A stretch of 64,000 nucleotides of DNA from JANPJV01 sp031425695 (GTDB lineage Bacteria; Pseudomonadota; Gammaproteobacteria; Xanthomonadales; SZUA-5): contig JANPJV010000047.1 in assembly GCA_031425695.1 (NCBI GenBank), forward strand, positions 4,945 to 68,944. Reading direction: 5' to 3'. Shown here one piece after another: positions 17,734 through 27,044 of the stretch; within the stretch, counting starts at the first letter, position 1, and each line of letters starts with the position of its first letter. The notes beneath the pieces were generated by a model. The model was not told the origin of the DNA. It was given only the letters and a program-made list of their open reading frames with translations, and made no database searches. The translations under genes were made by a program, and so were the position numbers.

Positions 17734-18465
17734 CTACCGCGAACTCGGGATCCGGAATCGAACACTGAAGCCAGGATGCGAATTCACGGTGTCTACGAGG
17801 TCGCCGTAGCGAAGGCTCTTCGGAAGCAGGCTGTGAGTGACTGGAAACACGACCACATCCACCTGGCCGGTGGCAGGGCAGGACATCGTGACCACCAACC
17901 TCGCGTCCAACGGAGGCGCGGCCGGCAACAGTTCGATCTCGAAGTCCGCACACGGCGTGCTGGCATCGGTGGGCCGGGTGAAGGTCAGCGACTGGCTCGT
18001 TTCAACGAAGCCTTTGCCTCCGAACCATTCCTGCAACGTGAAGCGCACGCTGTTTTGCCCCGGGTTGATCGCCGCTCCGAGCGAAGCGGATTGAGTACCT
18101 GCCGCATTCGCCGTTTTCAATGACCAGAAAGGAACATGGTATGAGCCACCGCCCAAGCCGGTCGAAGTGATGATGAAGCGGAATCGAAGATCCGTGGTGA
18201 CGAGGTCGCGAATGAACGCCGAAGCGAAGTTCATGGTGTCGGATCGTGGCCGGTCCACCACCTCGACGTCGCAGTCGATGTCCCGGTCGCCTCCGGGGCC
18301 CGGCTCGACGCCGGCAGGCGCAGCGCCCGGGCCGACCCAATGGAAGCCCGAGTGGAGAAAGCTCGTGTAGGAACGTCCCGCCCGTTCCACGCCGCTGATA
18401 TCGCATTCTTCCGCTTGAGCGGTGGCGGAGCAGCAGAAAATCAGCAGTGCGGCGGCGCGATTCAT
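17734..18465 (-). CDS. secreted protein coupled to a Ser/Thr kinase, unknown function
   Basis: A 243-residue protein with signal peptide MNRAAALLIFCCSATAQAEE. The mature part is beta-rich with Cys residues near both ends, and has a Gly/Pro-rich stretch at about 45-60. The ATG overlaps the kinase stop codon (18462-18465, ATGA), so the kinase and this protein are translated together. It may be an extracytoplasmic partner or ligand-binding accessory of the kinase TPR domain. No family is recognised. Confidence 0.75.
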   Translation of the reverse strand: MNRAAALLIFCCSATAQAEECDISGVERAGRSYTSFLHSGFHWVGPGAAPAGVEPGPGGDRDIDCDVEVVDRPRSDTMNFASAFIRDLVTTDLRFRFIITSTGLGGGSYHVPFWSLKTANAAGTQSASLGAAINPGQNSVRFTLQEWFGGKGFVETSQSLTFTRPTDASTPCADFEIELLPAAPPLDARLVVTMSCPATGQVDVVVFPVTHSLLPKSLRYGDLVDTVNSHPGFSVRFRIPSSR

Positions 18466-21017
18466 GAGGTTTTTCCTGGGATGAGATTGAGGTTGCGTGC
18501 CAAGGTAAGCGCACGCGATTTTGGGGAAATCTTGGTAGTAGCGGGACCGAGCGCGGTAATGCGCGCACGGGCGGCGGCCACATTGCCGAGCCGTACATCT
18601 GCGATTGCGGCAATCAGCTCAGCTTCGGCGTGATTGGCGACCGAGTCAGCGATGCTGCGCTGGAAGATGGTGGTCGCGCGCGTGGCTGCAGCGAGCGCAG
18701 CCGTGTTTTCGTCGGCCAGCAGCAGCGCGAGCGCGCGCGTGCTCCACAGGAAGCCCATCTGCCGGCTGTCCGGTGGCATGGCGCGTGGCCCGACTTCAAC
18801 CGCGATCGCGGTCATGGCCAGTGCGCGCGCCAGGTCGAGGCGCTCAGTCAGTGCCGCGTCGCCGGCGTTGTGCGCAACCAGCGCGAGCATGGCGCTCTCG
18901 TCGCCATAGACGCGACGCGCACGCTCCACGCTCGCGGAGTACAGCACGCGCGCCGGCGCGAATTGGCCGTCGGCCTGCAAGGCGCGCGCGGTCAGCGATT
19001 CGGCCGCGACGTAAGCGCCATGTTCCTGGCCGTAAAGGCGTCCGGCCAGCTCGAGATGACGCTGTGCGTAGCGCAGTGAGATATCGGCGTTGCCGCGGGC
19101 GCGCTCGATGCGTGTGGCCACCTTGAGCAGTTCGAGCCGATCCGGAGTCAGCGGCTCGGCCTCCGTGCGCGACAGCAGTTGGGCGACCAGCTCGGCAGCG
19201 CGATCGATCGAGCCGTCGTGTGCGGCCAGTTTGCTCGCATGGACGATCGCGGCCTCTTCAGTGAGCTCGGAGTCGGCGCCGAGCTCGGCCCGCGCGCGCT
19301 CGTGCAGCCGCGCCGCCAGCGGCAGCACCTCAACTTTGCCGAGAAAGGACTCGATGTCGATCAGCAGCAGGCCCAGGCGCACGCCCCATGCTGGATCAGC
19401 AAGCGCGGCATCGGAAGCACGCAAGCGCTCCACGATCGCCTTCGCCGCAACTCCATCACCGTCGGAGAGGAGCGCGCCGGCGAGCCGGTAATTTCCGCGC
19501 AGCCGCTCGCCCTCAGTGCCCGCCGATGCGAGTGCCGATTCGGCCAGCGCGCGAGCATCCTTCGCCATGCCAAGCGAGCTGTGGATTTCCGAGAGCGAGA
19601 GCAGCAAGGACGTACGCGCGCCCGGATCGAGATCCGCGCGTTGGTCGACCACGTGGCGCGCCTGGCGCAGCACATCGCGGGCGCTCAAGCGCTCGCCCTT
19701 GTTGCGGCTGGGATCGGCAGCCTCGAAGGCGTCGATCAGGATGGCGCTGGCGGCCTCGGCGCGGCTGCGCTCGCTGATGGCGATATTGCGCTGCTCGCGG
19801 TAGACGACCGCCGCGCCAACCGTGGTCAGCAACAGCGCCGCGGCAATGCTCGCGCTGAGCCGATGCCGGCGCAGGAAGCGCGCCAGCAGGTAGCCGCGCT
19901 GCGACTGCCGCAGGCTGATCGGCCGATGCGTGAGCACGCGCTCGATATCGTCGATCAGCGTGGCCGCCGAGGTGTAGCGGCGCTCGGGCTGCTTCTCCAG
20001 CGCATGCAGCACGACGCGATCGAGGTCACCCTTGAGTGCGCCGGCGGCGTACGCCAGGTCCGCCGTCAGCCGGGTGCTCGGCGCGGGCGGCAGCTCTTTG
20101 GCAATGCGCGCCCGCGCCGCTGCGAAATCGAGCCCTTCGAGCTCGAGCGGGCGACTGCCGGTCAGCAGCTCATAGAGCAGGCCGCCCAGCGCATACAGGT
20201 CGACCGACACGCCGTCGGCCTGGCCGTCCACCTGTTCGGGCGCCGCATGCAGCAAGCTCAGGAAGCGCGCTTGCGGTTCCTCGGCCGTGCCCACCTTCGC
20301 TTGCCCGAATTGTTCCTGTACCGGACCGGCAATGCCGAAATCGAGCAGCTTGGGCTCGCCTTCCGCATCCACCAGCACATTGCCGGGCTTGAGATCGCGA
20401 TGCACGACCAGCTGCCGATGCGCGTAGTCGACCGCCGATGCGATCTTGATGAACAGCCTGAGGCGCGCCGCGAGCGGCATGCGCCGCTGATTGACGTAGT
20501 CGAGCAGGGGCGTCCCGGCGATGTACTCCATGGCCACGAACGGAGCGCCCTCGGCGGTCTCGCCGGCATCCACGAAGTGAGCAATGTGCGGGTGATTGAG
20601 CCGTGCCAGGATGCGGCGTTCGCGCTCGAAATGCGCGAGCAGGTCGCGTCGTCCGTGCGCGCCGCGGATGGTCTTGATGGCCACATCCTGTTCGACGCGG
20701 CCGTCCGCACGGCGGCCGAGGTAGACGCGGCCCATGCCGCCACTGCCGAGCAGCTTCTCGATGCGGAAGGCACCGATGCGGGTCCCTGGCGCGAGCTCCG
20801 GGTCGGCCAGGCGCGCCAGCATGTTGACGGCCGGCGCCGGATCAGGCGCCTGCTGGAGATCAGCTACGATCAGGCCTTCGACCATGGTCAGCAGCTCGGC
20901 ATCGTCGCTGCAGCCCGACTGGAGCGCGGCGGCGCGCGGGGCTGGTGCCAGGTCGATCACCTGGTCGAACAGCTGCTGCGCGCGCTGCCAACGGGCGGGG
21001 TCGTGGCGTGCGCTCAT
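18462..21017 (-). CDS. TPR-containing membrane Ser/Thr protein kinase (ECF-linked)
   Basis: An 851-residue Hanks-type kinase. The N-terminal helical module begins MSARHDPARWQRAQQLFDQV; the kinase domain (about 83-360) has GSGGMGRV (91-98), K115, HRDLKPGN with D208, and DFG 226-228. One membrane helix spans about 388-406, then about 440 residues of helical repeats. The activation segment has HAAPEQ where SPEQ is usual. The start at 21017 matches the N-terminal module of the kinase at 12396. It diverges from a TIGR02999-type ECF sigma factor gene, a common pairing in which the kinase is thought to control the sigma factor. Confidence 0.93.
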   Translation of the reverse strand: MSARHDPARWQRAQQLFDQVIDLAPAPRAAALQSGCSDDAELLTMVEGLIVADLQQAPDPAPAVNMLARLADPELAPGTRIGAFRIEKLLGSGGMGRVYLGRRADGRVEQDVAIKTIRGAHGRRDLLAHFERERRILARLNHPHIAHFVDAGETAEGAPFVAMEYIAGTPLLDYVNQRRMPLAARLRLFIKIASAVDYAHRQLVVHRDLKPGNVLVDAEGEPKLLDFGIAGPVQEQFGQAKVGTAEEPQARFLSLLHAAPEQVDGQADGVSVDLYALGGLLYELLTGSRPLELEGLDFAAARARIAKELPPAPSTRLTADLAYAAGALKGDLDRVVLHALEKQPERRYTSAATLIDDIERVLTHRPISLRQSQRGYLLARFLRRHRLSASIAAALLLTTVGAAVVYREQRNIAISERSRAEAASAILIDAFEAADPSRNKGERLSARDVLRQARHVVDQRADLDPGARTSLLLSLSEIHSSLGMAKDARALAESALASAGTEGERLRGNYRLAGALLSDGDGVAAKAIVERLRASDAALADPAWGVRLGLLLIDIESFLGKVEVLPLAARLHERARAELGADSELTEEAAIVHASKLAAHDGSIDRAAELVAQLLSRTEAEPLTPDRLELLKVATRIERARGNADISLRYAQRHLELAGRLYGQEHGAYVAAESLTARALQADGQFAPARVLYSASVERARRVYGDESAMLALVAHNAGDAALTERLDLARALAMTAIAVEVGPRAMPPDSRQMGFLWSTRALALLLADENTAALAAATRATTIFQRSIADSVANHAEAELIAAIADVRLGNVAAARARITALGPATTKISPKSRALTLARNLNLIPGKTS

Positions 21018-21252
21018 GCAACGATAGTCGACTGCGCGACGGGGCACAGGAAGAAAGGCGACATTGCCGAAAGCTCGCGCGTGGTCGGGCGAACGGCAAA
21101 AACGTCTGAGTGCGCCCTGAGGGGAGCGCAGTTTGCAGTTGGGTACATGCACACTATCTTAACGCCGTGTGCACATCGCTGTTGCTCCAGCCGTCTGGTG
21201 CGCCCGACGAGCGGCGTTATGATTGAGCCACCCCTGACCGGATCTCGCCGTC

Positions 21253-21828
21253 ATGCCGTCGATCACCGAGCTGCTCGGCCAATGGCGCCAGGGTGACCGC
21301 GCCGCCGAATCTGCCTTGATCGAAGCGGTGTATCCGGCGCTGCGTGAACTGTCGCGGGCACAGCTGCGGCGCAATGGCGGCGCCACCCTGCAGGCCACCG
21401 AGCTCGCCAACGAGGCTTATGAGCGGCTATTGGCGCAGAAGGCCGTCGACTGGCAGAGCCGCACGCATTTCATGGGGATTGCGGCGATCGTCATCCGCCG
21501 CGTGCTGATCGACTACCTGCGCGAGCGCTCGGCCGAAAAGCGCGGCAACCCGCGCGAGCGCATGTCGCTGCAGGACCTGCTCGAGAGCGATCACCCCGGC
21601 AACTCCGGCGGCATCGACTGGCTCGAGCTCGACCAGGCTCTCACCGAATTTGCGCGCCTCGAGCCCGACACCGCACGCGTGGTCGAGCTGCGCCTGTTCG
21701 CGGGCTTGTCGATCGAGCAGATCGCCGAGATCTGCGGCAGCTCGGTCGCCACCGTCGGCCGCCAATGGCGCTTCGCCCGCGCCTGGATCGCCTCCACCCT
21801 CGACATGCCCTGGCACGAGGCGCCGTGA
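21253..21828 (+). CDS. ECF sigma factor, TIGR02999-like
   Basis: A 191-residue sigma factor of the PF07638/TIGR02999 type. Region 2 covers residues about 20-85 (LRELSRAQLRR, THFMGIAAIVIRRVLIDYLR); region 4 covers 130-185 with the helix-turn-helix ELRLFAGLSIEQIAEICGSS. These sigma factors are typically encoded beside Ser/Thr kinases rather than anti-sigma factors. It is divergent from such a kinase with a 235-base shared control region. Its own target promoter is unknown. The ATG at 21253 matches the family N-terminus (MPSITELLGQWRQGD). Confidence 0.93.
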   Translation: MPSITELLGQWRQGDRAAESALIEAVYPALRELSRAQLRRNGGATLQATELANEAYERLLAQKAVDWQSRTHFMGIAAIVIRRVLIDYLRERSAEKRGNPRERMSLQDLLESDHPGNSGGIDWLELDQALTEFARLEPDTARVVELRLFAGLSIEQIAEICGSSVATVGRQWRFARAWIASTLDMPWHEAP

Positions 21829-21856
21829 GGCGGAAAGAGCAGGGTAAAGCGAAAGC

Positions 21857-22054
21857 GAAGCAAGGCAATCCACAGATTGCGCAGATGAAAACCTAAAAGT
21901 AGCGATTGAGAGCGGATTTAAGCGAAAGAGATCAGAGTGGGTCTGCGCGAGCGCGATCCGCAACGCTTGACCCATTACATTGATCGCTTTAATCCGCCTT
22001 TAATCGCCCTTGCTCGGTTTTCATCTGCGAAATCTGTGGATGGCTTTGCTTGCG
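21857..22054. repeat. family D inverted repeat, copy 1 (gap 21829-22130)
   Basis: The left arm holds AATCCACAGATTGCGCAGAT and the right arm ATCTGCGAAATCTGTGGAT, both flanked by GCAAGG/CTTTGC-type ends. A decayed family B arm (GTGGGTCTGCGC at 21937) lies inside it. Nothing else is seen in this 302-base gap before hflX. Confidence 0.75.
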
Positions 22055-22130
22055 CTCTTGGCGAACGACTGCCTTTCCCCATCCATCACTGCAAATCGGC
22101 GATGCTGCAGGGCATTGATGAGGTGAAGAC

Positions 22131-23615
22131 ATGCAAGAACTAAATGAGCGACAGAAGCGCGCGGTGGTCGCGGCGGTGCAGCTGCCGGAGGCGAGTGATG
22201 CGGAGTTCGAGGCTTCGGTGAGCGAGCTCAAGCAGCTGGCCAAGACGCTCGGATTCGAGGTGGTCGGGACGTTCACCCAGAAACGCTCGAAGTTTGATTC
22301 GTTCGCCTACCTCGGCACCGGCAAGCGCGAAGAGTTGCGTCGCTTCGTGCGCAACGAGTCGGCCCCGGCGGCGGCGACGCTCGATATCGACGATGAGGAT
22401 GATGAGGTCGATGACGGCATCGACGAGGGCAGTGATCCGACAAGCAATTACCCGACGCGCGAGCAGCGCGCCGCCGCGATTGCGGCACGGCGCGAGGCGG
22501 CCGCTGAAAAGGAAGCGGCCCTGGCTCCCGCGGATGCGCTTACCCGCCGCGCCGACCTGTTGCTGGTCGACCATGAGATTTCGCCGATGCGCGCGCGCAA
22601 TCTCGAGAAGGAGATCGGCTGCGAGGTGATGGATCGGACCATGGTGATCCTCGAGATCTTCCATCGGCATGCGCGCTCGCGGGCGGCCAAGGCGCAGGTC
22701 GAGATCGTGCGCCTGGCCTACATGGCGCCACGTTTGCGCGAGCAGGCCAAGCTGGCCGGGCCGGTGGGCCGCCAGCGGAGCGGGGTCGGCGGGCGCGGGG
22801 CGGGCGAATCTCGCGCGCAGCTCGATCGTCGCAAGATCCGTGATCGCATCGCCGAGTTGCAGAAGGAGCTTGAAACCATCGACTCTGAGCGCCTGACCCA
22901 GCGCTCACGGCGCCAGGAGCGCAGCGGCCTCGCGCGCGTGGCGCTGGTCGGCTACACCAACGCCGGCAAGTCGACCTTGATGCGTGCGCTGACCGGCAGC
23001 GAGGTGCTGGTCGCCGACAAGTTGTTCGCCACCCTGGACACGACCGTGCGCGCACTGCATCCGGAAGGCGTGCCGCGCGTGCTGGTCAGCGATACCGTCG
23101 GCTTCATCAAGAACCTGCCGCATGGCCTGGTTGCGTCCTTCAAGTCCACCCTCGAGGAGGCGCTCGAAGCGTCCTTGCTGCTGCACGTGATCGACGCCAG
23201 CGATCCCGGCTGGGAACGGCAATTGCTCGTCACCGAGGAGGTGCTCGCAGAGATCGGCGCCAAGGAGGTGCCGCGGCTGCTGGTATTCAACAAGATCGAC
23301 CAGGTGGGCGAGGGCGAACAGGCCGCTCACGAAGCGCACCTGCGGGAACGCTATCCCGGCTGCATGGTCGTCAGTGCGCGCCGTCCGGCCGACGTCGCCA
23401 GCGTGCACGCGGCACTCCTCGGATTTTTCCAGCAGAACGTGGTCGAAGCCGAGCTGTTCCTGCCATGGTCCGCACAGCAACTGCGCGGCGAGATCTTCGC
23501 CCAGTGCGAAGTGCTCGAAGAGCGCGCCGACGGCGATGGGGCCTATCTACGCGTACGCGCCGAGCCGTTAGCGCTCGCGCGGCTGCAGGAGAAGCTGGGG
23601 GCGGACGCGCGCTGA
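22131..23615 (+). CDS. hflX: ribosome-associated GTPase HflX
   Basis: A 494-residue GTPase. The N-terminal HflX domain is split by an unusual insert (about 78-140) made of an acidic run (DIDDEDDEVDDG) and an Ala/Arg/Glu helix. The glycine loop GVGGRGAGES is near 218-227. GTPase motifs are G1 GYTNAGKS (274-281), DTVGF and NKID. HflX splits stalled 70S or 100S ribosomes after stress. The ATG at 22131 follows GAGGTGAAG. In many gammaproteobacteria hflX sits after hfq; here it stands alone. The acidic/Ala-rich insert is not a standard feature. Confidence 0.95.
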   Translation: MQELNERQKRAVVAAVQLPEASDAEFEASVSELKQLAKTLGFEVVGTFTQKRSKFDSFAYLGTGKREELRRFVRNESAPAAATLDIDDEDDEVDDGIDEGSDPTSNYPTREQRAAAIAARREAAAEKEAALAPADALTRRADLLLVDHEISPMRARNLEKEIGCEVMDRTMVILEIFHRHARSRAAKAQVEIVRLAYMAPRLREQAKLAGPVGRQRSGVGGRGAGESRAQLDRRKIRDRIAELQKELETIDSERLTQRSRRQERSGLARVALVGYTNAGKSTLMRALTGSEVLVADKLFATLDTTVRALHPEGVPRVLVSDTVGFIKNLPHGLVASFKSTLEEALEASLLLHVIDASDPGWERQLLVTEEVLAEIGAKEVPRLLVFNKIDQVGEGEQAAHEAHLRERYPGCMVVSARRPADVASVHAALLGFFQQNVVEAELFLPWSAQQLRGEIFAQCEVLEERADGDGAYLRVRAEPLALARLQEKLGADAR

Positions 23616-23619
23616 TTGC

Positions 23620-23697
23620 TTTGGAGGGCCGCGCTCCTGCGCGGCCGCACCTTTTGGAACTCTTTAAGAGCGGCGGCGCGGGAGCGCCGCCCTCCAG
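23620..23697. repeat. family E inverted repeat, copy 1
   Basis: The arms read TTGGAGGGCCGCGCTCCTGC and GGCGCGGGAGCGCCGCCCTC, with a short A/T-rich centre. The second copy (28450) has the two arm variants swapped, meaning the whole element is inverted there. Confidence 0.8.
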
Positions 23698-23746
23698 TAG
23701 CCTTGGCCCGATAGACTCGCGACAGATCCCCGGCCGGAGCCTGTTC

Positions 23747-24793
23747 ATGCGCGTGCTGTTCTGCCTGCTGCTGCTCGCGGCGCCCTTCAACCCGGTGTCG
23801 GCCCAGGCCTACAAGGCGATCAAGAACTGGATCGGGGCGTGTGACAACACCCGCCACTGCACGGCGATCGGCCTCTCGGCCGACGCGAATGAAAGCCTGG
23901 CGCAGCTGCGCCTCGAACGTGGCGGTGCGGCGGATGCGCAGATCGAGCGAATCGGGCTGCGCTTCGATCGGCAGCTCGAAGCCGGCCAAGCGCAGCTGGT
24001 CGCCGGCACTTTCAAGCTGGAGCTCGGCCCAACGCATCTCGTCCAGAGCGAGGTGACCGAAGGTCCGGAGATCCACATCGTTGAGCCGATCGAGATCGCG
24101 TCCCTGCTCGCGGCGATGCGCAACGCGTCCGCTTTGCAGCTCATGGTTGGCGGCCTCGAGGTCGACGCGGTTTCGCTCGCCGGATCGAGTGCGGTGCTGC
24201 TCTGGATCGATGAGCAGCAGCAGCGGCTCGGCAGCGACAGTGCGCTCATCCGCCGTGGGCCAGCCAAGGCCAATGCCATCGTCCCGGCGGCTCCACGTGT
24301 CCTCGCGAACATCAAGGACGCGCGCGTGCTCGACGCGGCTGCGCTGCTCGCCATCAGCGTCCCGCTCCGCGCCGGCCTCAGCGCCGACAGCTGCGAGGAG
24401 CCCGATCCTGATATCGGCTCGCGCGACGCCGGCTGGCGCATCGACGCCGAGCACACGCTGATCCAGCTGTTGTGCTTCAGCGGCGCTTACAACTTTGGCT
24501 CCCGCTGGTTCGTGCAGCGCGGAACTGCCCCCCCGCAGGCACTGCCCCTGCCGCTCCCCGCGCTCGACGGCAGCGGACGCATGCAGCCCACACTCGATCT
24601 CATCAACGCAGAATTCGACCCCGCCACCGGCGCGCTCACCCAATTCAGCAAGGGCCGCGGCATCGGCGACTGCGGCAACGAAGCGCGCTGGCTCTGGGAC
24701 GGCAAACGCTTCCAGCTCGCCAGCTACCGCACCATGGACGACTGCCGCGGCGTGTCGTCCGACTGGTGGCCGGTGCTGTGGCGCAGCTCGTAG
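23747..24793 (+). CDS. DUF1176 domain secreted protein
   Basis: A 348-residue exported protein with signal peptide MRVLFCLLLLAAPFNPVSAQ. The family signature is at both ends: IKNWIGACDNTRHCTAIG near the N-terminus and FQLASYRTMDDCRGVSSDWW at the C-terminus (PF06674). The Cys pairs (CDNTRHC, GDC, DDC) suggest periplasmic disulfides. Function is unknown in all members. The start at 23747 opens the signal peptide; the longer frame runs back through the family E repeat. The gene ends six bases before a family B-like repeat. Confidence 0.9.
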   Translation: MRVLFCLLLLAAPFNPVSAQAYKAIKNWIGACDNTRHCTAIGLSADANESLAQLRLERGGAADAQIERIGLRFDRQLEAGQAQLVAGTFKLELGPTHLVQSEVTEGPEIHIVEPIEIASLLAAMRNASALQLMVGGLEVDAVSLAGSSAVLLWIDEQQQRLGSDSALIRRGPAKANAIVPAAPRVLANIKDARVLDAAALLAISVPLRAGLSADSCEEPDPDIGSRDAGWRIDAEHTLIQLLCFSGAYNFGSRWFVQRGTAPPQALPLPLPALDGSGRMQPTLDLINAEFDPATGALTQFSKGRGIGDCGNEARWLWDGKRFQLASYRTMDDCRGVSSDWWPVLWRSS

Positions 24794-24798
24794 CTTCC

Positions 24799-24869
24799 GT
24801 GGGTCCGGACCTCGTCCGGACGCTTGACTTGGGTCGAAGGAAAAGCGTTCGGACAAGGTCCGAACCCAC
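24799..24869. repeat. family B-like inverted repeat, copy 3 (variant)
   Basis: The arms GTGGGTCCGGACCTCGTCCG and CGGACAAGGTCCGAACCCAC pair around a ~17-base centre. The outer ends match family B but the core reads CCGGAC instead of CTGCGC. Confidence 0.75.
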
Positions 24870-24974
24870 AGAGCTGCCCCGCCAGCGCACACTGCGACAC
24901 CCGTCACTGCACCTGGCCGTTCACGAGATCGTCATGGTCGTATCATTTGGTGACATCTTCTTTCGGCGCGACCC

Positions 24975-26792
24975 ATGCTGCGACTCAGAACGCAATCCGC
25001 CCTGGTGCCGCGGCGCCGGCTTCAGCTTGCCCTTCGGCGCTGGTTCGTTGCCGCGTGGTTGTTGCTCCCGCTCGCGGCGGCGGCGCAGAGCGGCCGGTTG
25101 TTCGTGGATGGTTTCGACGAGGGCGTGCAGCCGGAGACGGACGCGGCGGCGGCGCGCTTCCTGGACCAGGCAACCTATGGCGGGCGGGTGCAGGACATCG
25201 ATCGCCTGCGCCTGCTCGGTTACCAGGCGTGGCTCAACGAGCAATTTGCCGCCGCAACCTCGCTCGAGAAACCTTATCTCGACTACGTGAGCGGCACACT
25301 AGGACAGGGTGTCTACCAGGCGCAGCGCCAGGAGGTTTGGTTCATTCACAGCGCGCAGCTGATGAATCCGAGCAACCCGCTGCTGACGCACAATGATCAG
25401 CTGCGCCAGCGCATGGCGTTTGCGCTCTCGCAGATCCTGGTGGTGTCTGAGCAAAACGCCAGCCTGCTGTTCCAGCCGTGGGCGCTGGCGGACTACTACG
25501 ACACGCTCGCGCGGCACTCGTTCGGCAATTATCGCGACCTGCTCGAGGCGGTGACACTGCACCCGGCGATGGGACAGTTCCTGTCGATGCTCGGCAACCG
25601 CAAGAGCAATCCAGCGCTCAACATCCGGCCGGATGAGAACTATGCGCGCGAGATCCTGCAGCTGTTCTCGATCGGCCTCGACCAGCTCAATCTCGATGGC
25701 ACGCCGGTGCTGTCTGGCGGCAACCGCGTCCCGACCTACACCCAGGACCAGGTGCGCGGTTTCGCGCATGTGTTTACCGGCTGGAACTTCATCAACTGCA
25801 CGGTCGCGTCGTTCGACGACTGCGCCCCGGGCAATCCGTACGAGCCTGAGTGGTACACGCCGATGGTCCCGCTGGAGACTTTCCACGACAACACCACGAA
25901 CAAGCAGCTGCTCGCGTACCCCGGAGTCGCGCTCTCCAACGGCATCCTGGTCGCTGGCGGCGACGCGGCTACCGAGCTCGATGCGGCGCTCGACAACGTC
26001 TTTAACCACCCGAACGTCGGCCCGTTCATTTCGCGCCAGCTGATCCAGCGCCTGGTTACCAGCAACCCGTCGCCGGCCTATGTCGCGCGCGTTGCCGGGG
26101 TGTTCAACAACAATGGTGCCGGCGTGCGGGGCGACCTGAAAGCCGTGGCGCGCGCGATCCTGCTGGACAACGAGGCGCGCTTTGGCCACAAGACGGCCCC
26201 GACCACCTTCGGCAAGCTGCGCGAGCCGATCACGCGACTGGTGCGCCTGTGGCGCGTCGCCCCTGGGGCTTCAGTGAACGGCCGGGTGTTCCGCTATTCG
26301 CATGTCCAGGACCAGTTCAATCAACGCCCGCTGGCAGCGCCGTCGGTGTTCAACTTTTACCGGCCGAATTTCGCCCAGCCAGGCCCGATCCGCGACGCGG
26401 GCCTGGTCTCGCCGGAGTTCCAGATCGCCACCGACACGCAACTGGTGACCGCCCCGAACTACCTCGGCTGGCGCACCGCGCTGTTCTATGTCGGCAGCCG
26501 CTACAGCGTGGTCTGGGAAAACAACCTGCCGGTGCCGGAAGAAACCCTGATGGATTACACCGCGTTGAAGACGCTCGCCGCCAATCCGCCGGCGCTGGTC
26601 GACCACCTCAACCTGACCATGATGGCCGGGAGCATGAGCGACTTCATGCGCAGCCTTTTGATCACGCGCTTGAACGGCACGCCGCCGGATTCGATCCCCG
26701 GCCAGCCGAGCGGACAGGATGTCCCGCTGTGGCGAGTGCAGCAGGCGCTCTACCTGATCGTCAATTCCCCCGAATTCAATATCCAGAAGTAG
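24975..26792 (+). CDS. DUF1800 family exported protein
   Basis: A 605-residue protein with a basic then hydrophobic leader (about 1-38, ending LAAAAQS). DUF1800 features include ARFLDQATYGG, FVHSAQLMN-like WFIHSAQLMNPSNPLLTH, LRQRMAFALSQILV, NYAREILQLFSIGL, FTGWNF and LRDPVTRLVR-like LREPITRLVR. DUF1800 and DUF1501 genes are widely paired and both proteins are exported; the role is unknown. Here the DUF1501 gene follows after a 250-base mobile-element-like insertion that splits what was probably a tighter operon. Confidence 0.93.
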   Translation: MLRLRTQSALVPRRRLQLALRRWFVAAWLLLPLAAAAQSGRLFVDGFDEGVQPETDAAAARFLDQATYGGRVQDIDRLRLLGYQAWLNEQFAAATSLEKPYLDYVSGTLGQGVYQAQRQEVWFIHSAQLMNPSNPLLTHNDQLRQRMAFALSQILVVSEQNASLLFQPWALADYYDTLARHSFGNYRDLLEAVTLHPAMGQFLSMLGNRKSNPALNIRPDENYAREILQLFSIGLDQLNLDGTPVLSGGNRVPTYTQDQVRGFAHVFTGWNFINCTVASFDDCAPGNPYEPEWYTPMVPLETFHDNTTNKQLLAYPGVALSNGILVAGGDAATELDAALDNVFNHPNVGPFISRQLIQRLVTSNPSPAYVARVAGVFNNNGAGVRGDLKAVARAILLDNEARFGHKTAPTTFGKLREPITRLVRLWRVAPGASVNGRVFRYSHVQDQFNQRPLAAPSVFNFYRPNFAQPGPIRDAGLVSPEFQIATDTQLVTAPNYLGWRTALFYVGSRYSVVWENNLPVPEETLMDYTALKTLAANPPALVDHLNLTMMAGSMSDFMRSLLITRLNGTPPDSIPGQPSGQDVPLWRVQQALYLIVNSPEFNIQK

Positions 26793-26803
26793 GCCGAGCC
26801 ATG

Positions 26804-27044
26804 ATCCTAGAAACCCCATTTGACCGCTATTTCGCGACCCATAAAACCATGATTCTTTTAACTTTCTCGCGATTGGACCGGCGCACCCGTCGGTGACTAC
26901 CGCTACGGGGCCGATTGTACGGTTCTGGCGGCCCATGGCTGCGTTGCAACTCGTCGGAATAGAAGAGCTATTCCTCCTCGTTGCGCCTTGCCCTGCACCC
27001 CCATAACCGCACACTCCACCCCGTCCAACTGAGGTTTCTAGGAT
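26804..27044. mobile_element. MITE-like element between DUF1800 and DUF1501 genes
   Basis: Terminal inverted repeats ATCCTAGAAACC (26804-26815) and GGTTTCTAGGAT (27033-27044) enclose a non-coding body with GCTGCGTTGC near 26939 and AATAGAAGAGCTATTCCTCC near 26959. The same core occurs in the element at 36940-37170, which has different ends. The right terminus overlaps the ATG of the DUF1501 gene. Confidence 0.65.

Noticed and set aside
19179..21296. 705-codon plus-strand frame opposite the second kinase
   Set aside because: Antisense shadow of conserved kinase and TPR sequence; it also overruns the ECF sigma factor start.
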